A DNA stretch of 64,000 nt from Triplophysa rosa (GCF_024868665.1 NC_079890.1:34952296-35016295), one strand, 5' to 3'; positions 12,001 to 55,130 are shown, numbered from the stretch's first letter. The notes: generated by a model not told the origin, from the letters alone. Translations and numbers: made by a program.

Positions 12001-15000
12001 CCAACAAATTTCCTTTTTACATCATACAATGTAGTTGCTTTCAAGGCCAAGTCTAACTTTCGTTGAATCTAAACATAATCCCAAATTTCCTTATTTTTAG
12101 CGATATCTCTGTTTGGTGTGGATGAATTTATTCTATTTAGCTAGTTTACAGATATTTTGATATATATCAAAATGTTTTTATTTTGAAATTAAATGAAATT
12201 TGCTGGGATTACCTCATTCGTCCAGTCATACCTTACGTAATATTGCACATTATGTTTCAACCCTATCTTATAACCCTTTCATGCATGAATTTATGATTTT
12301 TTTATTTGAACTCTAAAATTTGACTTATTTTGCATGCATTTTCCAAAGAGATGTTTGTGTTTTGTTTTTGTTTGAATCTTGAATAGATATTGTAGCTATT
12401 CACTGTAGTGACCTCTATGCATGAAAGCATTAAAAGCCTTTTTATAAATGTGGAAAAGTCATATTCTAAATAATAAATAATCGTTAATTTCACAGTTGCG
12501 TTATATTACTGTTTTTGAATCTCAATGTAATATAGAAAGTCTAGACCTGTGATTCCCGTATAAATGGTGTACCTCTCAAACAATAAAAACTGCCTATACC
12601 TTTCATCTCTGGATTCATATACTGTACATATACTAAAGTGCCACAAAGTATACTTAATGAAAACAGCATATATTGCACAATAATATAGTATTATTATTTA
12701 AAAGCATGCAAGACATGTTCAAAATGTCCAAAATAACCCTTACAGGTTCACGTTTATTGTCTTCTGGGTTGTTGCTTGGTCAAACAATCCACCTGCCTAT
12801 GCTATTCTGGTCTCATATAACTTAAACCGTGTCATTACTAACCACATGATAATTTGAACGAGTCTCATGGTGGCTTCATTCAGCGCATCGAAGAACTCGA
12901 GTAGGATGCGTCCCCTTTCACCCATCTTGCCAATGACCAGGCCGAAGGTCACGCAGAATACAATAAGACCAAGAACATTAATCCCGTCTGAATACGCCCC
13001 AACAATCTTGTAGTCCTTGGTCAAGTTCTGCAACATAAAGATGACACATCAATGCTTTCAAACACAGATTATAACAGATATTTATTATACTATTTCAATG
13101 AAGCAGTCTTTGCCAAAAATGATTGTTTCTCACCTGTGCAACATTTGTGATAATATTTATAAATGGTGGAAATGTAGTCGTAGTTGCGTTTACGTTGGGT
13201 TTTGGCGGTTCAATTTCTTTGAGTTGCGTCTTATACTAAAAAAAGACAGATAATGTTTATTTCGACACGTATTATATATATATATATATTATATATTAAT
13301 ACAATGGCTTCATGTCTTTGTTTATGGCTCTTTTACCTGCTGAAAACAGGCCTGCACAAGGTTTTCTGGAAACATGTTCCTTTAATAAAAAGAGAAAACC
13401 AAATCACTAAACAGTCAACGCTGATGTGCATGCTGATGTGTTATCTAATATCATATCACATCATATATCACATCACATCGTATCATAATAAAACACAAAG
13501 TCACCAAAAAGTATTCTGTCACTTAGGCCAAGTGTAATAATACTGCATCTTCCACTCCTAATTGATAACCAAACTATCCCAAAAAAAGGTTTCTTTTACT
13601 TCTGAACAGTTTATATATTTGTATAGTTCCGATTTTACATTTTAAAATAATAATAATATAACATTTGATCAATTTTCAAAAGTAATGCAACAATACTGAT
13701 ATTGGCCATTAAATGTCCATATTTACCGAATAATGTCCAGCAGGGTGTCAATAGTGGTGACATTTGGAGTGCTTCCTGTTCTGTCGATATGATCAGCATT
13801 CTGAGAGACCCCGGGTTTAATAGTCGTCACAAGAAGGATTCCTTATAAGCACAACAATTTTATTAGACAATCAGTTACAGTATGGTTTTGCAACACAATA
13901 CTGTATATGTCTTTAAGTTTACTGATTTAACATTTATTAAATAAAGTGCATGTGCCTGCGACTCACCTAGACAGACGGCAATGATGGTAGTGGAGAGGTA
14001 ATAAAGTACCGCACGAAGACCGATCTTGCCTGATACTTCAGAGTCCAATGCTGCCACTCCTAGGCCATAAGATTGTATGGTAATTCTCCACATAGCAAAC
14101 TTGACATTTATCAGCGTCACCAAAGTATGATAAACAAAGCCAAGTCATGTTGTAAAGTGGTTTTAGTAGTAAGTGAGAGATTCTCATATAATCGAAAAGG
14201 ACAGATGACACTAGTAAGATAAGAGCCTTTACAGCCTCTGAATTCATCCTGGCAGTAATAAATGAAGATATTGTGTTTTTCAGGAGACACAGAGGATGAG
14301 AAATACCTGTTATCATGCTGGAGACGATGAGAGGCAGGATGACAAGCTTTAGCATTCTCATCAGGATTTCTCCAGGGAAGCCAAAGTACTGCTTCCCAAG
14401 ATGGGACAGAGAGGCATAGTCCCGTACCACCACTCCAAGACCTATTCCTGTAACAGATTGATTGAAAGAAAGTTAAAGAACATGTCAGACTGACTGTATT
14501 GGAGAAGCTCCCAAGTGAACCTAATCTATATGATGCTTTAAACATCTGAACACAAATCCACAATCTCATAACCACTAAAACATTCGATAAAGGGATAGTT
14601 TACCCCAAAATAAAAAAATACTCACCCTCCTGTCATTCCAAACCTGTATGACTTTCTCACTTCTGCAGAACACAAAAGAAGATTTTCCAAGAATGTTGGT
14701 AACCAGACAGCACTGGCCCCCATTGACTTTCACTGAATGGACACAAAACCACTGAGACATTTCTCAAAATATCTTCTTTTTAAAAAAGAAAGAGTCATAC
14801 AGATTTTGAACCACATGAGAATGATTAAATAATGACAGAATATTTTTATTTTGGGTAAACTATCCCTTTAATTTGTTGTTATTTAGGAATCAAAATGATT
14901 AAAAACTACGTGATCATCTATTTTGTATGTAAAACGCTTTGATGTACATGCATTGCGATACAAGACATAATTCTGCTACATTTAGTATTATTGCATCAGG

Positions 15001-16519
15001 TGCACGATATTTTCTGATCATTACAGGATCTGCTGAATAATAGAAATGCTGTACTGTACTTTGGTCGAATTTATTATGTTCAATTTAATCCCTCTCCATT
15101 CTTATGATAGATTTGGATATAGTGAGATATCAAAAACTAAAAGCTTTCCAATAAACTTAATTAGGTCTGTAGGATTGCACTGCAGGTTCTCAGACTGTAT
15201 TGATATCCATCTGCCTGTGCCAACTTCTCATCTGCGATCCAAGCCAAAATTCAAAATTCTGCTTTTAACAGAGGTCCTAGGGTAATGTAAAGTCCTATAT
15301 CATATATCCTCATATACATTACATTCCAAAAGAAGAAGAAGTCTTTAAGTAAGCAGTGTTGTTATTTATAAATGTCAGTTCTTCTCTGTCCTGAGAGTAA
15401 ATAGGAAAAAATCTATTAGGTCTGCTTAATTGCCTAATGGAACAATAGTGAGATTTTATTGGAAATGAATATCTGCTTTTTTTCTTTTTAAAAATAATGC
15501 TCAGAATAAACGCTTGTCAAGCAGTCTTCCATAGGTTGTGTATGGGTGTAGATGTCACAGACACCGAAGGCCATATATTATAGGTTACAGGTCAAAACTT
15601 AAATTGGAAAATTCTTGTTTTCTTCAGCAGTAGTTGTGTATGTTGGCACACCAAAATACAACAAATAGCTCAATTTTGTGAATTCTCTCTTCAGAATGAA
15701 AAAGACATTTTGTGTTATACTGAAATAAACTAAATATACTGTACATAAAAGAAATTCTGTAATTTACTTATAACCTGGACATTTGTCTTATAACTGATAT
15801 TTCTTTGTAAATATGTAAACTTGTCATTTTTCCTGTCTCATGAGTTTTTATAGTTTTGTTGTTGTCGTTTGTTTTAGCATATTATTGGAAGTTCATCAAA
15901 AATTCCTAAAATGAACGTTTGTGGCTTTTTAGCTTAGATAGTCTTTTTATATTTCACAAAAAGTTAACATACCTATAACCCACAGTTTAATATGACTAAA
16001 TTAACTATTGCCTACCATTTCTTTATGGACAGCAAAAAAAGTTCAATATTTTACAAATATATAGCCTACAGTAACTTTTATCACCCTTAACCCCACTTGA
16101 TATTTATATTTAATAATATTTCATTTGTTTATGTATATATCAGATATTTAAACTATAATTGTATGCGATTATAATAATAATGTATTATGTCATTGTTTGC
16201 ACTAGGAGGAATACAGAGAGATGTCACAGTCTGGTCACGTTTCTTTGGCAGTAGTAAAATATGTGGTGGTGGGACACACACGCACACATGAATGATCAAT
16301 GCCTTCATTCATTTCATTCACACATGAACACACCTATCGAAATCTGCAGTGACCAATATAAACAGTGTAATGTTGATACTGTCAAACGAGCCATTGACCG
16401 CATGTAATGCCACAGACATGCAATAGAAGCGAGCGCATAAAGCAATAGCGCTCGATATAAAACGAAGGTGTCGCAAGACTGCGCGACGGTGCACATGACC
16501 GTGTGATGTGATCACATGC

Positions 16520-16564
<45 letters not shown>

Positions 16565-16735
16565 GCCTATAGATATTATCATGCACAATGCAAAGATATG
16601 CGGTAGACGTCAGTGCACTAAAGCGCAGATCTTACCCAGTATTACTGAAGTGATGGTCGCCAAGAGAAGCCAGTTCCTCTTCAGCACGCCTTTTACATCC
16701 CTGCCTCTCCTCTCTTTCTTCCCCAACAGATCCAT
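9041..16735 (-). CDS. slc1a1: Excitatory amino acid transporter 3 (SLC1A1/EAAT3), 526 aa, 12 exons
   Basis: Exons on the minus strand, 5' to 3': 16735-16636, 14447-14307, 14059-13967, 13841-13727, 13379-13337, 13235-13134, 13027-12843, 11904-11797, 11319-11197, 10295-10101, 10013-9879 and 9281-9041. All phases agree and total 527 codons with the stop; human EAAT3 is 524 aa. It is a plasma-membrane Na+/H+/K+-coupled glutamate and aspartate transporter. Visible hallmarks are [12 protein letters not shown], the serine-rich re-entrant loop (SSSSATLP), NMDGTALY, the ASIGAAGVP loop, DWLLDRFRTM with the substrate-binding Asp and Arg, and a C-terminal TSQF PDZ ligand. Exon 6 encodes the variable extracellular loop and has Asn-x-Thr glycosylation sites. 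A strong start context follows the exon 1 ATG. The C-terminal [16 protein letters not shown] separates it from other SLC1 members. Confidence 0.95.
10941..11079. repeat. Imperfect inverted repeat in slc1a1 intron
   Basis: TAACCATGTTTTACAACAAA on the left pairs with TTGTTGTAAAACTGTGGTTA on the right. The interior is made of CATGGTT/AACCATG-type words. It looks like a small decayed miniature transposon in the intron between exons 9 and 10. No target duplication was identified. Confidence 0.5.
14588..14872. mobile_element. MITE, AAAGGGATAGTTTACCC family
   Basis: AAGGGATAGTTTACCCCAAAATAAA at the left pairs with an inverted copy ending TAAACTATCCCTTTAA. The inner CTCACCCTCCTGTCATTCC-type block matches the copies at 25466-25802 and 27093-27644. 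The right flank has TTAA and the left has ATAA, consistent with a decayed TTAA target. It lies in slc1a1 intron 1 (between exons 1 and 2). Confidence 0.75.
16527..16561. repeat. (TA)n microsatellite
   Basis: About 35 bp of uninterrupted alternating TA in slc1a1 intron 1, about 75 bp on the intron side of the exon 1 donor. The long Ile-Tyr ORF across it is an artefact. Confidence 0.9.
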
Positions 16736-18189
16736 GATGGCACACAGACTATATGGAAATGCGAAGGATCTAGGTTCAAGATCTTCCTATCCTTTGATCT
16801 GATGCACAAAGGAAGGATGAGAAATATACTGTAAAGCAGCAGCAGCAGCAGCAGCAGGTTTGAAGTGAAGCTGTTTGGGAGGGGTGATGCCACACCACCT
16901 CTGATTTACCTTCGTTACGAATACGAATACAAATTTATTGACTGGGGTGTAAAACAAATGGGATTTAGAAAGGATGAAATATCATATGCATCAGATGATG
17001 CTGACGTGACGTGTATTGTTAAATAATGTTATGGTTATATTGTTTTCACTGGTACATTACAACACTATAATCGAATTCTAGTTAAACATTAGAAATCCTC
17101 CCATGCTTTATAGGTTAGGTCAGATTAACATTTAACACCGAGATTAAAGCCAAAACACGTTCAGGAATTTGCTTTGCTGAATTTCGTTTTCATCGGTATC
17201 TTCTTTTAAGGAAAAAGAAACAACTTGCATATTTTTTTTGTTTTATGATAAATAAATAATGGGAATCATTACAATTTATTGGATTGTTTTTTTTCTGCAC
17301 TGGATGAAAAAATGTAAAACACATCATGGACATTATATTGCACGGTTAATTCACACCTCTTTAACTAAAAACACAAATAACTGCACGTTTGTATTTCAAA
17401 GAGCTCACTGTTGCAGACCCTTGCCAAAGTTTTATCTATTGCAATGCTGCCACCACGTGGAGTGCTGTCGTACTGCTTGCATTACATATTTGTGATCGTA
17501 TTTTATAAGACATATCACAGACATCTAATAATTTCTCGACGTTTGCTAATCGAATATTCATTTATTTTATTCTTACAAAATTGACTTAAGTTGTGATTTA
17601 AATTCAATATATAATAAAAAAAAACGTAGTAAGTGACCGTATAAGTCAGTTGGTCAGGATACTGGGTACAGCCAAAACAAAATACTGCTACTGTAAATGT
17701 TTACGTTCATAATTTATTTGACAAGATGTCCAGCAGAGGGCGTAGTTGCAAGTTTTTATTTTTCCGAAATCAACATCATGCTCTTCTATTTAAAACTTCT
17801 CAAAACTTCTCTTCTTCCTAAAATATGTTAGCGACGACATTAATCTGCATAGCAACACTCTACCAACCACCCAGAACAACCTAGCAACAACACAGCAACT
17901 AATTAGCAACCACTCGGAACATCAGAGCAACTTTAACCGTTCCACCCTTTCCTTTAGTTATTTTTGAGTGAATGAACGCGAAATCTCGCGCTTCTATTTA
18001 GAAACCTCTCGCGCTGTATCGTAATCTCTAGTATATGCGCGTATCTAAAACAATTTGAGGCCTAGTGTGTCCATAGACCATACATAAAATACATAAATAT
18101 AAAACTATATAAAATAAATTCTCATGTTTATGAGCGTCATCAGCCTTCGGGTGGGATCAAAATCAAGTAGGCGTGGTTTTGTAATACGA
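16736..18189. other. Head-to-head intergenic region slc1a1 / rap1gds1
   Basis: Divergent spacer containing the slc1a1 5' UTR and promoter on the left. A CAG run at 16835-16858 (CTG on the slc1a1 strand) lies about 100-120 bp upstream of the slc1a1 ATG. The rest is AT-rich, has no convincing exon, and shows no complete transposon that I could bound. Confidence 0.5.
16835..16858 (-). repeat. (CTG)n trinucleotide run in probable slc1a1 5' UTR
   Basis: About seven to eight perfect AGC/CAG units on the plus strand, read as CTG repeats on the slc1a1 strand. The placement upstream of the ATG suggests 5' UTR or core promoter; the transcription start was not determined. Confidence 0.7.
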
Positions 18190-18330
18190 CAACATTTGCA
18201 ACCAATCAACACCCAGAAAATGGCACCCTGCGCCGGTCACAGCCAATCAGTAGCTTGGAGGGCGGAGTCTTCACCGCACACTGGTCTTCAGTGCAGAGAA
18301 TCGCAGCGCTCGCTAGTCAGGAGGAAGTGC
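18190..18330 (+). promoter_or_regulatory. Probable rap1gds1 core promoter
   Basis: Two CCAAT boxes (18202-18206 and 18243-18247) and a GC box GGGCGG (18260-18265) lie in a locally GC-richer stretch, about 380-440 bp upstream of the rap1gds1 ATG. The arrangement is TATA-less and typical of a housekeeping promoter, with transcription probably starting near 18290-18330. The following stretch to 18645 has no splice need and fits a 5' UTR. Confidence 0.5.
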
Positions 18331-18645
18331 ACTAGAAGCGTAAACGGTTTTATTTTGATGTACACGAACATTCATCACTTCGGATAAGAAAAAATACACA
18401 ACAACCGACAGCATCACAGAGGGGTTTTTCTCGGGTGTGTGCATCTCTCCAGAAGCATTTGACAGCATTTGGAGCTGTGGAGAAGCTGCTTCGCCGGAGT
18501 AGCGTGGGTTAAGGTGGGCCTTGCCCGGATATCTGTCCGACAAGCGAACCAAAACCGATCCGGTAACGTTAACGATAACCAGCTAGTAGTAGTCGTCCAA
18601 CGACTACATTTGGAGACCGTTTGGACTTGAGCACACTCTATCCAA

Positions 18646-48941
<30,296 letters not shown>

Positions 48942-50365
48942 AAGACTTTCACTCCATCTCCAGCCTGTCTGCCTGCCTCCCATCCGCACAAACACGCGTG
49001 CACACACACACCATCTCTCTCATTGTCATGTGCCAAGCTGTTGTCCACGCTGCATTCCCTGCTCCAGGCCCTCGCCTCCACCCTCGCTCCAAACATACAG
49101 AGACGCATTACCCAAGGGCGGCCATACTTTAGAGACGACCTTCTGCAATAGATTCATACCTGAATGGAAAATATTTAAGACCATAGCTGTGATGAACAAA
49201 AACACGACGCTATAAATCAAGTAAAAAATGAAATGTTGGCTGTGAAAATAGTGCAGTTGAGCTTGTAAGATCTTACATACCAACGAACTTGTGCATGTTT
49301 TTTTAACTGTCCGGTTAATTGATGTATCTGTGTACCATTCAAGCCATGCCCATATGATAACTGACTCCGCCTCCTCGCTTTATACTTTCCTTATACATTT
49401 AAGAATAGAGATCAAAATGTGTTTGTACTGTATAAGAGACCTCTGGACCGGTGGGGATCCTTTCATATTTGGCCTCCAGGTCCTCTTCGTGATTCATATC
49501 TATGCCGAAAAGAGCTCATTCCATATCAGATTCATTAGTCTGTTGTATTTACAAAAATAGATCATAGGGATGTATGAACAAGTAATGTGTCTTGGTACCA
49601 AGGACTAAGGCTTACGTGTTTTGCCTGACATCCTCAGAAGCAAGATTTTTATAACTTTTTCTCCTAAGTGAAGTCAATAGAAGTGACATTATTAAAACAG
49701 TTTAACTAACCTAAAACATACATTCCTGATCTGGAAGTGACTAGCATGACTGCCAATATGTCTTTAGCTGGGCCGTCATTGGTGGATGCTGGGGGGCTGG
49801 ATACCACTTGGTGCCCCCTATGGCCCTCTGTGGCATTGCTGTTTTATTGGGTCTGGACGGAAGATAAAAAAATATTTGGCTGGGTCCTGTTAACTTTAGC
49901 AATGTCTGGGTTTGCTAAACACAAGTGTGTTGCTGATGTGTAAGGGCTGGCACGGGTTTTTGTGTGTACATGTGTGTACCTGAGACATCGTGGGAAATAA
50001 ACTTCAGATACCGGCTGTAACGCTGAGCGGAGTATCTGAGTAATAATAGAATAGAATAAGAAAACACTCTTTGTGAATGTTTGATGCTGTGGTACAGCTT
50101 TCATTTTGCATGTCGGTCCGCCTTCCCACGTTGTCCAGTATCTTAGAAACATGCATCTCCCTGCATGTCTGATACTGTGAACATCACTGTTATGTGCCCA
50201 TTTTATGTCAGTTAATACATTCTTATTATATTTGTACCCTTGAGGAACCACATGGCAATCCAGTATATCTAAAGTAACAACCTTACGAATATAAACCGAA
50301 GTTATTGTTGTAAATGTCATTGACGAATTGTACATTTGAAAGATTTAAAGTTATTAAAACAATTG
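48942..50365 (+). other. Probable rap1gds1 3' UTR
   Basis: Follows the TAA at 48939-48941. A candidate AATAAA lies at 49996-50001, and a weaker ATTAAA lies near 50352. The true end is unknown. The 163-codon reverse ORF at 49844-50335 has no recognisable domain and is treated as chance. Confidence 0.4.
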
Positions 50366-50437
50366 CTGGTGACAATTCTTTATTGCCTTGATTTGTCAGC
50401 TATATACCTTTAATGCGTGCTTATTATAGTGGAAATT

Positions 50438-50845
50438 GTACAGCCGCGGAAAGAGGCCATTTCACATTTTTATTTAATCCGCATTTCTAGATGTCTTTTG
50501 GCCAGTCCAGTTCAGTTTTTCAGTCTGTTGAATTTCAACAAAATCAAACCTGTTGTATTGCATAAAAGTGAACATGAACTTGTTTTCTTTGCAGTACTTG
50601 AGGTCTGAAAAAATACACAGCATCTTTTCTGTTATTTTGACCCGTTTCTCCAGTTTTCATTTTCTGCAAATAAATGCAAATAGAAACAATATTTTCAGTT
50701 GGCATTTGGGACAAGTATCGTTAGTAGTTCACAGAATAAAACAAAAATGATCATTTGACCTAAACACACACCTAAATAGTCAATTCAGAGAAACAGAAAA
50801 TAATTTTTAAATGGTCTCAAAAAAATGTATCTTGCTGTATATATA
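50438..50845. mobile_element. Inverted copy of the GGAAAAAATTAAGAGACC-family MITE
   Basis: GTACAGCCGCGGAAAGAGGCC at the left leads into sequence that is the reverse complement of the 31000-31400 and 48300-48620 segments. Examples are TTGAATTTCAACAAAATC, GCAGTACTTGAGGTCTG and ATGCAAATAGAAACAATATT. Confidence 0.65.
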
Positions 50846-52320
50846 TTTTAGAGCTCATTATATGTTGAAAAACATTTGCTATTTCTAGATTTCTAACAAC
50901 TCAGAAGAACAAATTAGTGAACAGAATGAACTCAAACTTTTTTAAATTGTATACTATAAACCTTTAGACTGAATGAAAACTGTGATGTCTTATTTCATTT
51001 GTATCAGCAGGTGAATGAATAATAAAATAATAATCCAAAGTGGATTAAAGCAGCAGTGGAAAGTGATGCATTATGGGTAAGTCAAAATTGATCAATGTCA
51101 GGACGAATGATGAAGTAGTATAAACTAGCCCTGACATTATTTTTTTTACATCTGAACTTATTGTAAAGCCCCCTGCAACATTAAATATCTTCACTTACAA
51201 AAAGGTTTGTGTCCCATTATTAGTATACAGTTTATATACACTTCTTATGTATTTCTCAAAAACAAAATTAAACATAGGCTAGTTGTGAACGAAGTGTACG
51301 TTTATCACCGTTACACTTAAAGCATAATTAAGGACACTTTTATGTACTAAAAAGTGGACTTGGCTTACAGGTATACTTGAATTGTACCTAATTTTTGTAA
51401 GGGTTAACTACTATAATACTGTTTAAAAAGTTCGTGAAGTGTGTACAAAGTGCAATGTTTGCCTATTTTGAGAGCTCAATTGCTGTTCTATTCTGTATAG
51501 AGAATTTTCATTGACATCTGTAGGTGCTCCTGAGGTTTTGTTTAAAGTTATGTAATTATATTCATTTCAATTAAAGCTCTCTTTATCCCTTTAAATATTT
51601 AAAGGATTTTGAGGTTAACACACAACAGAAAAACTTTCTCACATCAATGTTAAAAAAAAATATTTCTTCTTGCTGGAGCAACAAGCAGATTCATGGCATG
51701 ATGCTTAAATAACTGGCAACACAGCAAAACTGTTCATATTTAACACACACGTAAGACACCTTTAGATTTATAAAACCTGTTTATTTGATCTTAAGACCAA
51801 ATATTCACTCCCCACTTATAAGCATTAATATAGGTTTAAGTTCTCAAAACATTTACAAATGCACTGCATCAGAACGACCTTTCCAGAAAATAAAGACAAA
51901 GAATATTTTAAAAGCTGTTTAGTGATGTACAATTACATACAAGTGCCATTTAGTGCATTATAGAACGCTATACCATACAGCTGTGTTGGTATCGTAAAAG
52001 TGCTAAAATAACACTGATATTTGCAACAAACTTTACATTACAATTAGTTCATCACATACAAATACTGTTATGGTGAATTTTTAGAAACAAGAAATTTGTG
52101 GGTGAAAAACAAATGTAACATTTTTGAGGGCCTCTGACTACTATTTAACAGAAATATAACTTTGATAAATTCCTGACTATGCCTTTGCCCTAATATTACC
52201 TCAAAACAGAATGAGTTTCTTCAAATCTATATGCTTATCCCAGTGCATTAACTGCAAAGAGCAAAATCTAATATGTTACTTGAGTGCAGGTTGGTAGAGA
52301 TCTAAATAAACTAAAAAATA
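50846..52320. other. Convergent intergenic stretch rap1gds1 / tspan5
   Basis: AT-rich DNA with no exon, RNA gene or bounded mobile element recognised. It may include the distal end of the tspan5 3' UTR, which was not delimited. Confidence 0.4.
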
Positions 52321-52323
52321 ATA

Positions 52324-52551
52324 TGAAGAGTTTGGTTCCAAAATGAGATAACTCCGTTTTTAACATTTTTCAAAAAACATGTTTTTATCATGTTATCATG
52401 TGTTTTATTGTGTTAGTTAGCTGTATTTTTTAAGTTATTATGGCTTAAATCAAAACAAACCAACTGCAGTTTGATTGATATTACTTGGAATGCACAATAA
52501 AAAAAACTTGATTTTTGAAGTTATTTCATTTTGCAACCAAACTCTTCATAT
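52324..52551. mobile_element. MITE with TGAAGAGTTTGGTTCCAAAA ends, copy 1
   Basis: TGAAGAGTTTGGTTCCAAAA and TTTTGCAACCAAACTCTTCA are inverted ends. The interior block CAACTGCAGTTTGATTGATA followed by TTACTTGGAATGCACAATAA is shared with 53547-53715. Confidence 0.75.
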
Positions 52552-53546
52552 CATGAGACACATTTTGCCAAATGTGACAGATCTCATAGACCCTCAGATA
52601 CACTTACACACCTACACATTCGGATACACAGATACGTTCCCACAATTATAACACATATCGACACATGAAACGCTCTAGAAAAAATATTTACAGATGGTGC
52701 AAATGAAATCCACGCCCACTCGTGATCCAGTGCACTTGGCATCTTGTGTTCCTCAGCTGCTACGTTTAACATGCTGGCATAGATCTGTTCACAGAGATAA
52801 AAAATCACAATGTCCAACTGAATCATTACGCTTTCTATTATATGAAACTGAGAAATCGATGAATATATCTTATCTTTTGGTATTATTACCTGTGAGTGTC
52901 TGAATGACTAGCTGCCACTTCACGTGAACAAACTGCATTAGACAAGAGATGACGAATATAAATATAAAACAAAACTCAAACATCACATTCTATTATGTAA
53001 GGCCAAAATCAGAAAATAGTCTGGGTTAAAAAGTTTAGAAACACTAATCTACAGTGTGGTTGTACTAGGGCCGGGTGAACACAGCTGATGTGTGATGGAA
53101 TGAAGGGTTGAGCGACCAGCTGGCATGTCAGGGTTATTATGAGGGATGCGGTGAATACTGCAGACGCAGAATACACAAAACAGCAAGTCTGAGAACTAAA
53201 CAGCGCTAGAAGTGTGAAAGAGCAAGAGGAAGGGTTAAGAAGACAATGCCATTCGTTGTGACATCTCTGGTCTGAAATTGCGAGGTTAAGCATCATACAA
53301 CTATAGGACAAGTTTTTTCCTTCATTACGGTCATAAAATATATATGAATTTATTTTCATTATTGGCTTGGGACATAGCGTATAAAGAAAGTCCAGTCATA
53401 TAAAGATCTATACCGATCAGCAGCCAATCGCTAAATTGTCACATGGTGCCAATTTAAAGGATAAGATTAACTTTCAGAAAACAATTATGTTATCATTAAA
53501 AAAGCCAAGTGAAAAAACGTCTGACTAACAATTAAATGTATATATG

Positions 53547-53715
53547 AAGAGTTCATTTGCAAAAACAGATAACATTATTTTTGTTTCGAGTTTTTATTAC
53601 TTAATCAAAACACCCCAACTGCAGTTTGATTGATAGTACTTGGAATGCACAATAAAAAAACATGATTTTGGAAACATTTTCCAAACTGAGTTTTTGCAAA
53701 TGAACTTTTTGTATC
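53547..53715. mobile_element. MITE of the same family, copy 2
   Basis: TGAAGAGTTCATTTGCAAAAAC and GTTTTTGCAAATGAACTTTTT-type ends are inverted. The interior CAACTGCAGTTTGATTGATA followed by TACTTGGAATGCACAATAAA matches copy 1 in the same orientation, with a shorter body. Confidence 0.7.
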
Positions 53716-54159
53716 ATGATGATAGTATTAACTATACCTACTTATATTTAGGATATGATCTACAATAATAATATAATGATGTCTTGTCTATATAGTCTCC
53801 ATTGTTTTGCATTACATTGAGTGTTTGGGGGAATATTGTATTAAAGTATATAATCACATAATTTAAAAAAACAGTCCCAAAATTTGGCGTCACATTCTTT
53901 AAGACTTTTTAAAGCGAACCTTTTGCCTCTCTGTCGGCATGTTTAAAACATGAAATTTCAGGGTGTTGTACTGATCGCACTTGTGTATTATTACGTTTGA
54001 TGAAGGTTAAATGACGTATAAAACACTGACGTTTCGTGCAAATTCCCAACGGTTCAACTTAAAAAGCATTACTATAAGCTTACCATTGCAAACCAGGGTA
54101 AGGTAAAGAGAAAGTTTCTAAAACTGATTTTGAAATATCTGCCCCTGACAATTTTCTTC

Positions 54160-54400
54160 AATACACTGTGATGGTTTTTGGAATGTGAAATGCTCCCGCC
54201 ACCTTACAGCGTTAAATGCAGAAAGTGTGATGCCTACATAGATGATGTTGTAATCTATTCACATAACTGGGAAGAACATCTGAGCAACCTTGAGCAAGTC
54301 TTCAGTCGTCTAGCTGATGCTTCATCGACCCAGAGAAATGTGCATTTGCTAATGCTGTTGTAACTTATCATGGCAAGAAAGTGGGCCATTGACAAAAATG
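54160..54400 (+). pseudogene. Ty3/gypsy LTR-retrotransposon reverse-transcriptase remnant
   Basis: Translated pieces read VFGM, then NAPAT, then AYIDDVVIYSHNWEEHLSNL with EQVFSRL following. After a frameshift they continue DPEKCAFANAVVTYHGKKVG. This is the gypsy RT catalytic neighbourhood, with YIDD as the active-site box. It has an internal stop between VFGM and NAPAT, a frameshift after 54320, and no LTR, integrase or gag nearby. It is a short dead fragment downstream of tspan5. Confidence 0.8.
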
Positions 54401-54861
54401 GACCCTTATGACAAATGTGTTTATGAGTAACTGATCCGATGAATTAGTAATGTATGCCTCGACCTTACATGAATGATTACTGTCATGGGAGGAAGACATT
54501 GAGAGAATGTTCTCCCAACGGAGGAAAAACAGACTCGAGTTTATCTATTCTAGAAGAAAACACAGAGACCAGAGACAAAACAAGCAGGCATACACTTTCA
54601 CACCCACCGCGCCGGGCGAGCGTCTCCCTCAAGAGTACACTGAGGCTTTCTTGCTTGAGTGAGGCGGGGGGCGGTGGACGATGTAAGAGGGGGGCGGCAC
54701 CCTGATGAAAGCATGAGGGAGGAGAAGTGAAGTCGTGAGGTGAGCTGGTGTGGTTATGATCATAGAGGGCGGAGCAGAGGGGGTCGGCAGGGGTGTCATG
54801 AGATATAAACCCTCAAAGATGTGAGGAACCAAAAAGAAACGGTTTTAACTAGGGTCTATTA

Positions 54862-55130
54862 AAGCATTATGCTTAACTGTAAAATAAAACCGTAATTTTA
54901 CAAAAAAAAATCTGTTTTTACATACTGTAAAAAATGTCAAATTACAGAAAAATACCACAAATTTACAATAAAATCATGAAAAACATGTTTATTTTACTGT
55001 TATTTTACAGTATTTTACAAGTTCTGCTTTTTACTTTTTTTACAGTAATATTGTGTTCAATTAGTAGAGCATTACACTGAAAGCACTGAAAGTCACTTTG
55101 GACAAAAGCGTCCGCTAAAAGTAAATGTAA
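54862..55130. repeat. ACTGTAAAATAA-rich repeat and SINE tail fragment
   Basis: AACTGTAAAATAAAACCG at the left and TTATTTTACAGTATTTTACA at the right give loose inverted symmetry. A SINE-tail remnant (CACTTTGGACAAAAGCGTCC) follows at 55085-55130. Boundaries are uncertain. Confidence 0.4.

Noticed and set aside
14117..14575. 152- and 131-codon reverse ORFs
   Set aside because: They run through slc1a1 exon 2 into introns; only 14307-14447 is coding, in one frame.
18124..18387. 87-codon forward ORF over the rap1gds1 promoter
   Set aside because: Spans CCAAT and GC boxes and the 5' UTR; no family similarity, better explained as GC-richer promoter DNA.
49844..50335. 163-codon reverse ORF in the rap1gds1 3' region
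   Set aside because: No recognisable domain or motif, overlaps the probable 3' UTR, and has no supporting splice or promoter context.
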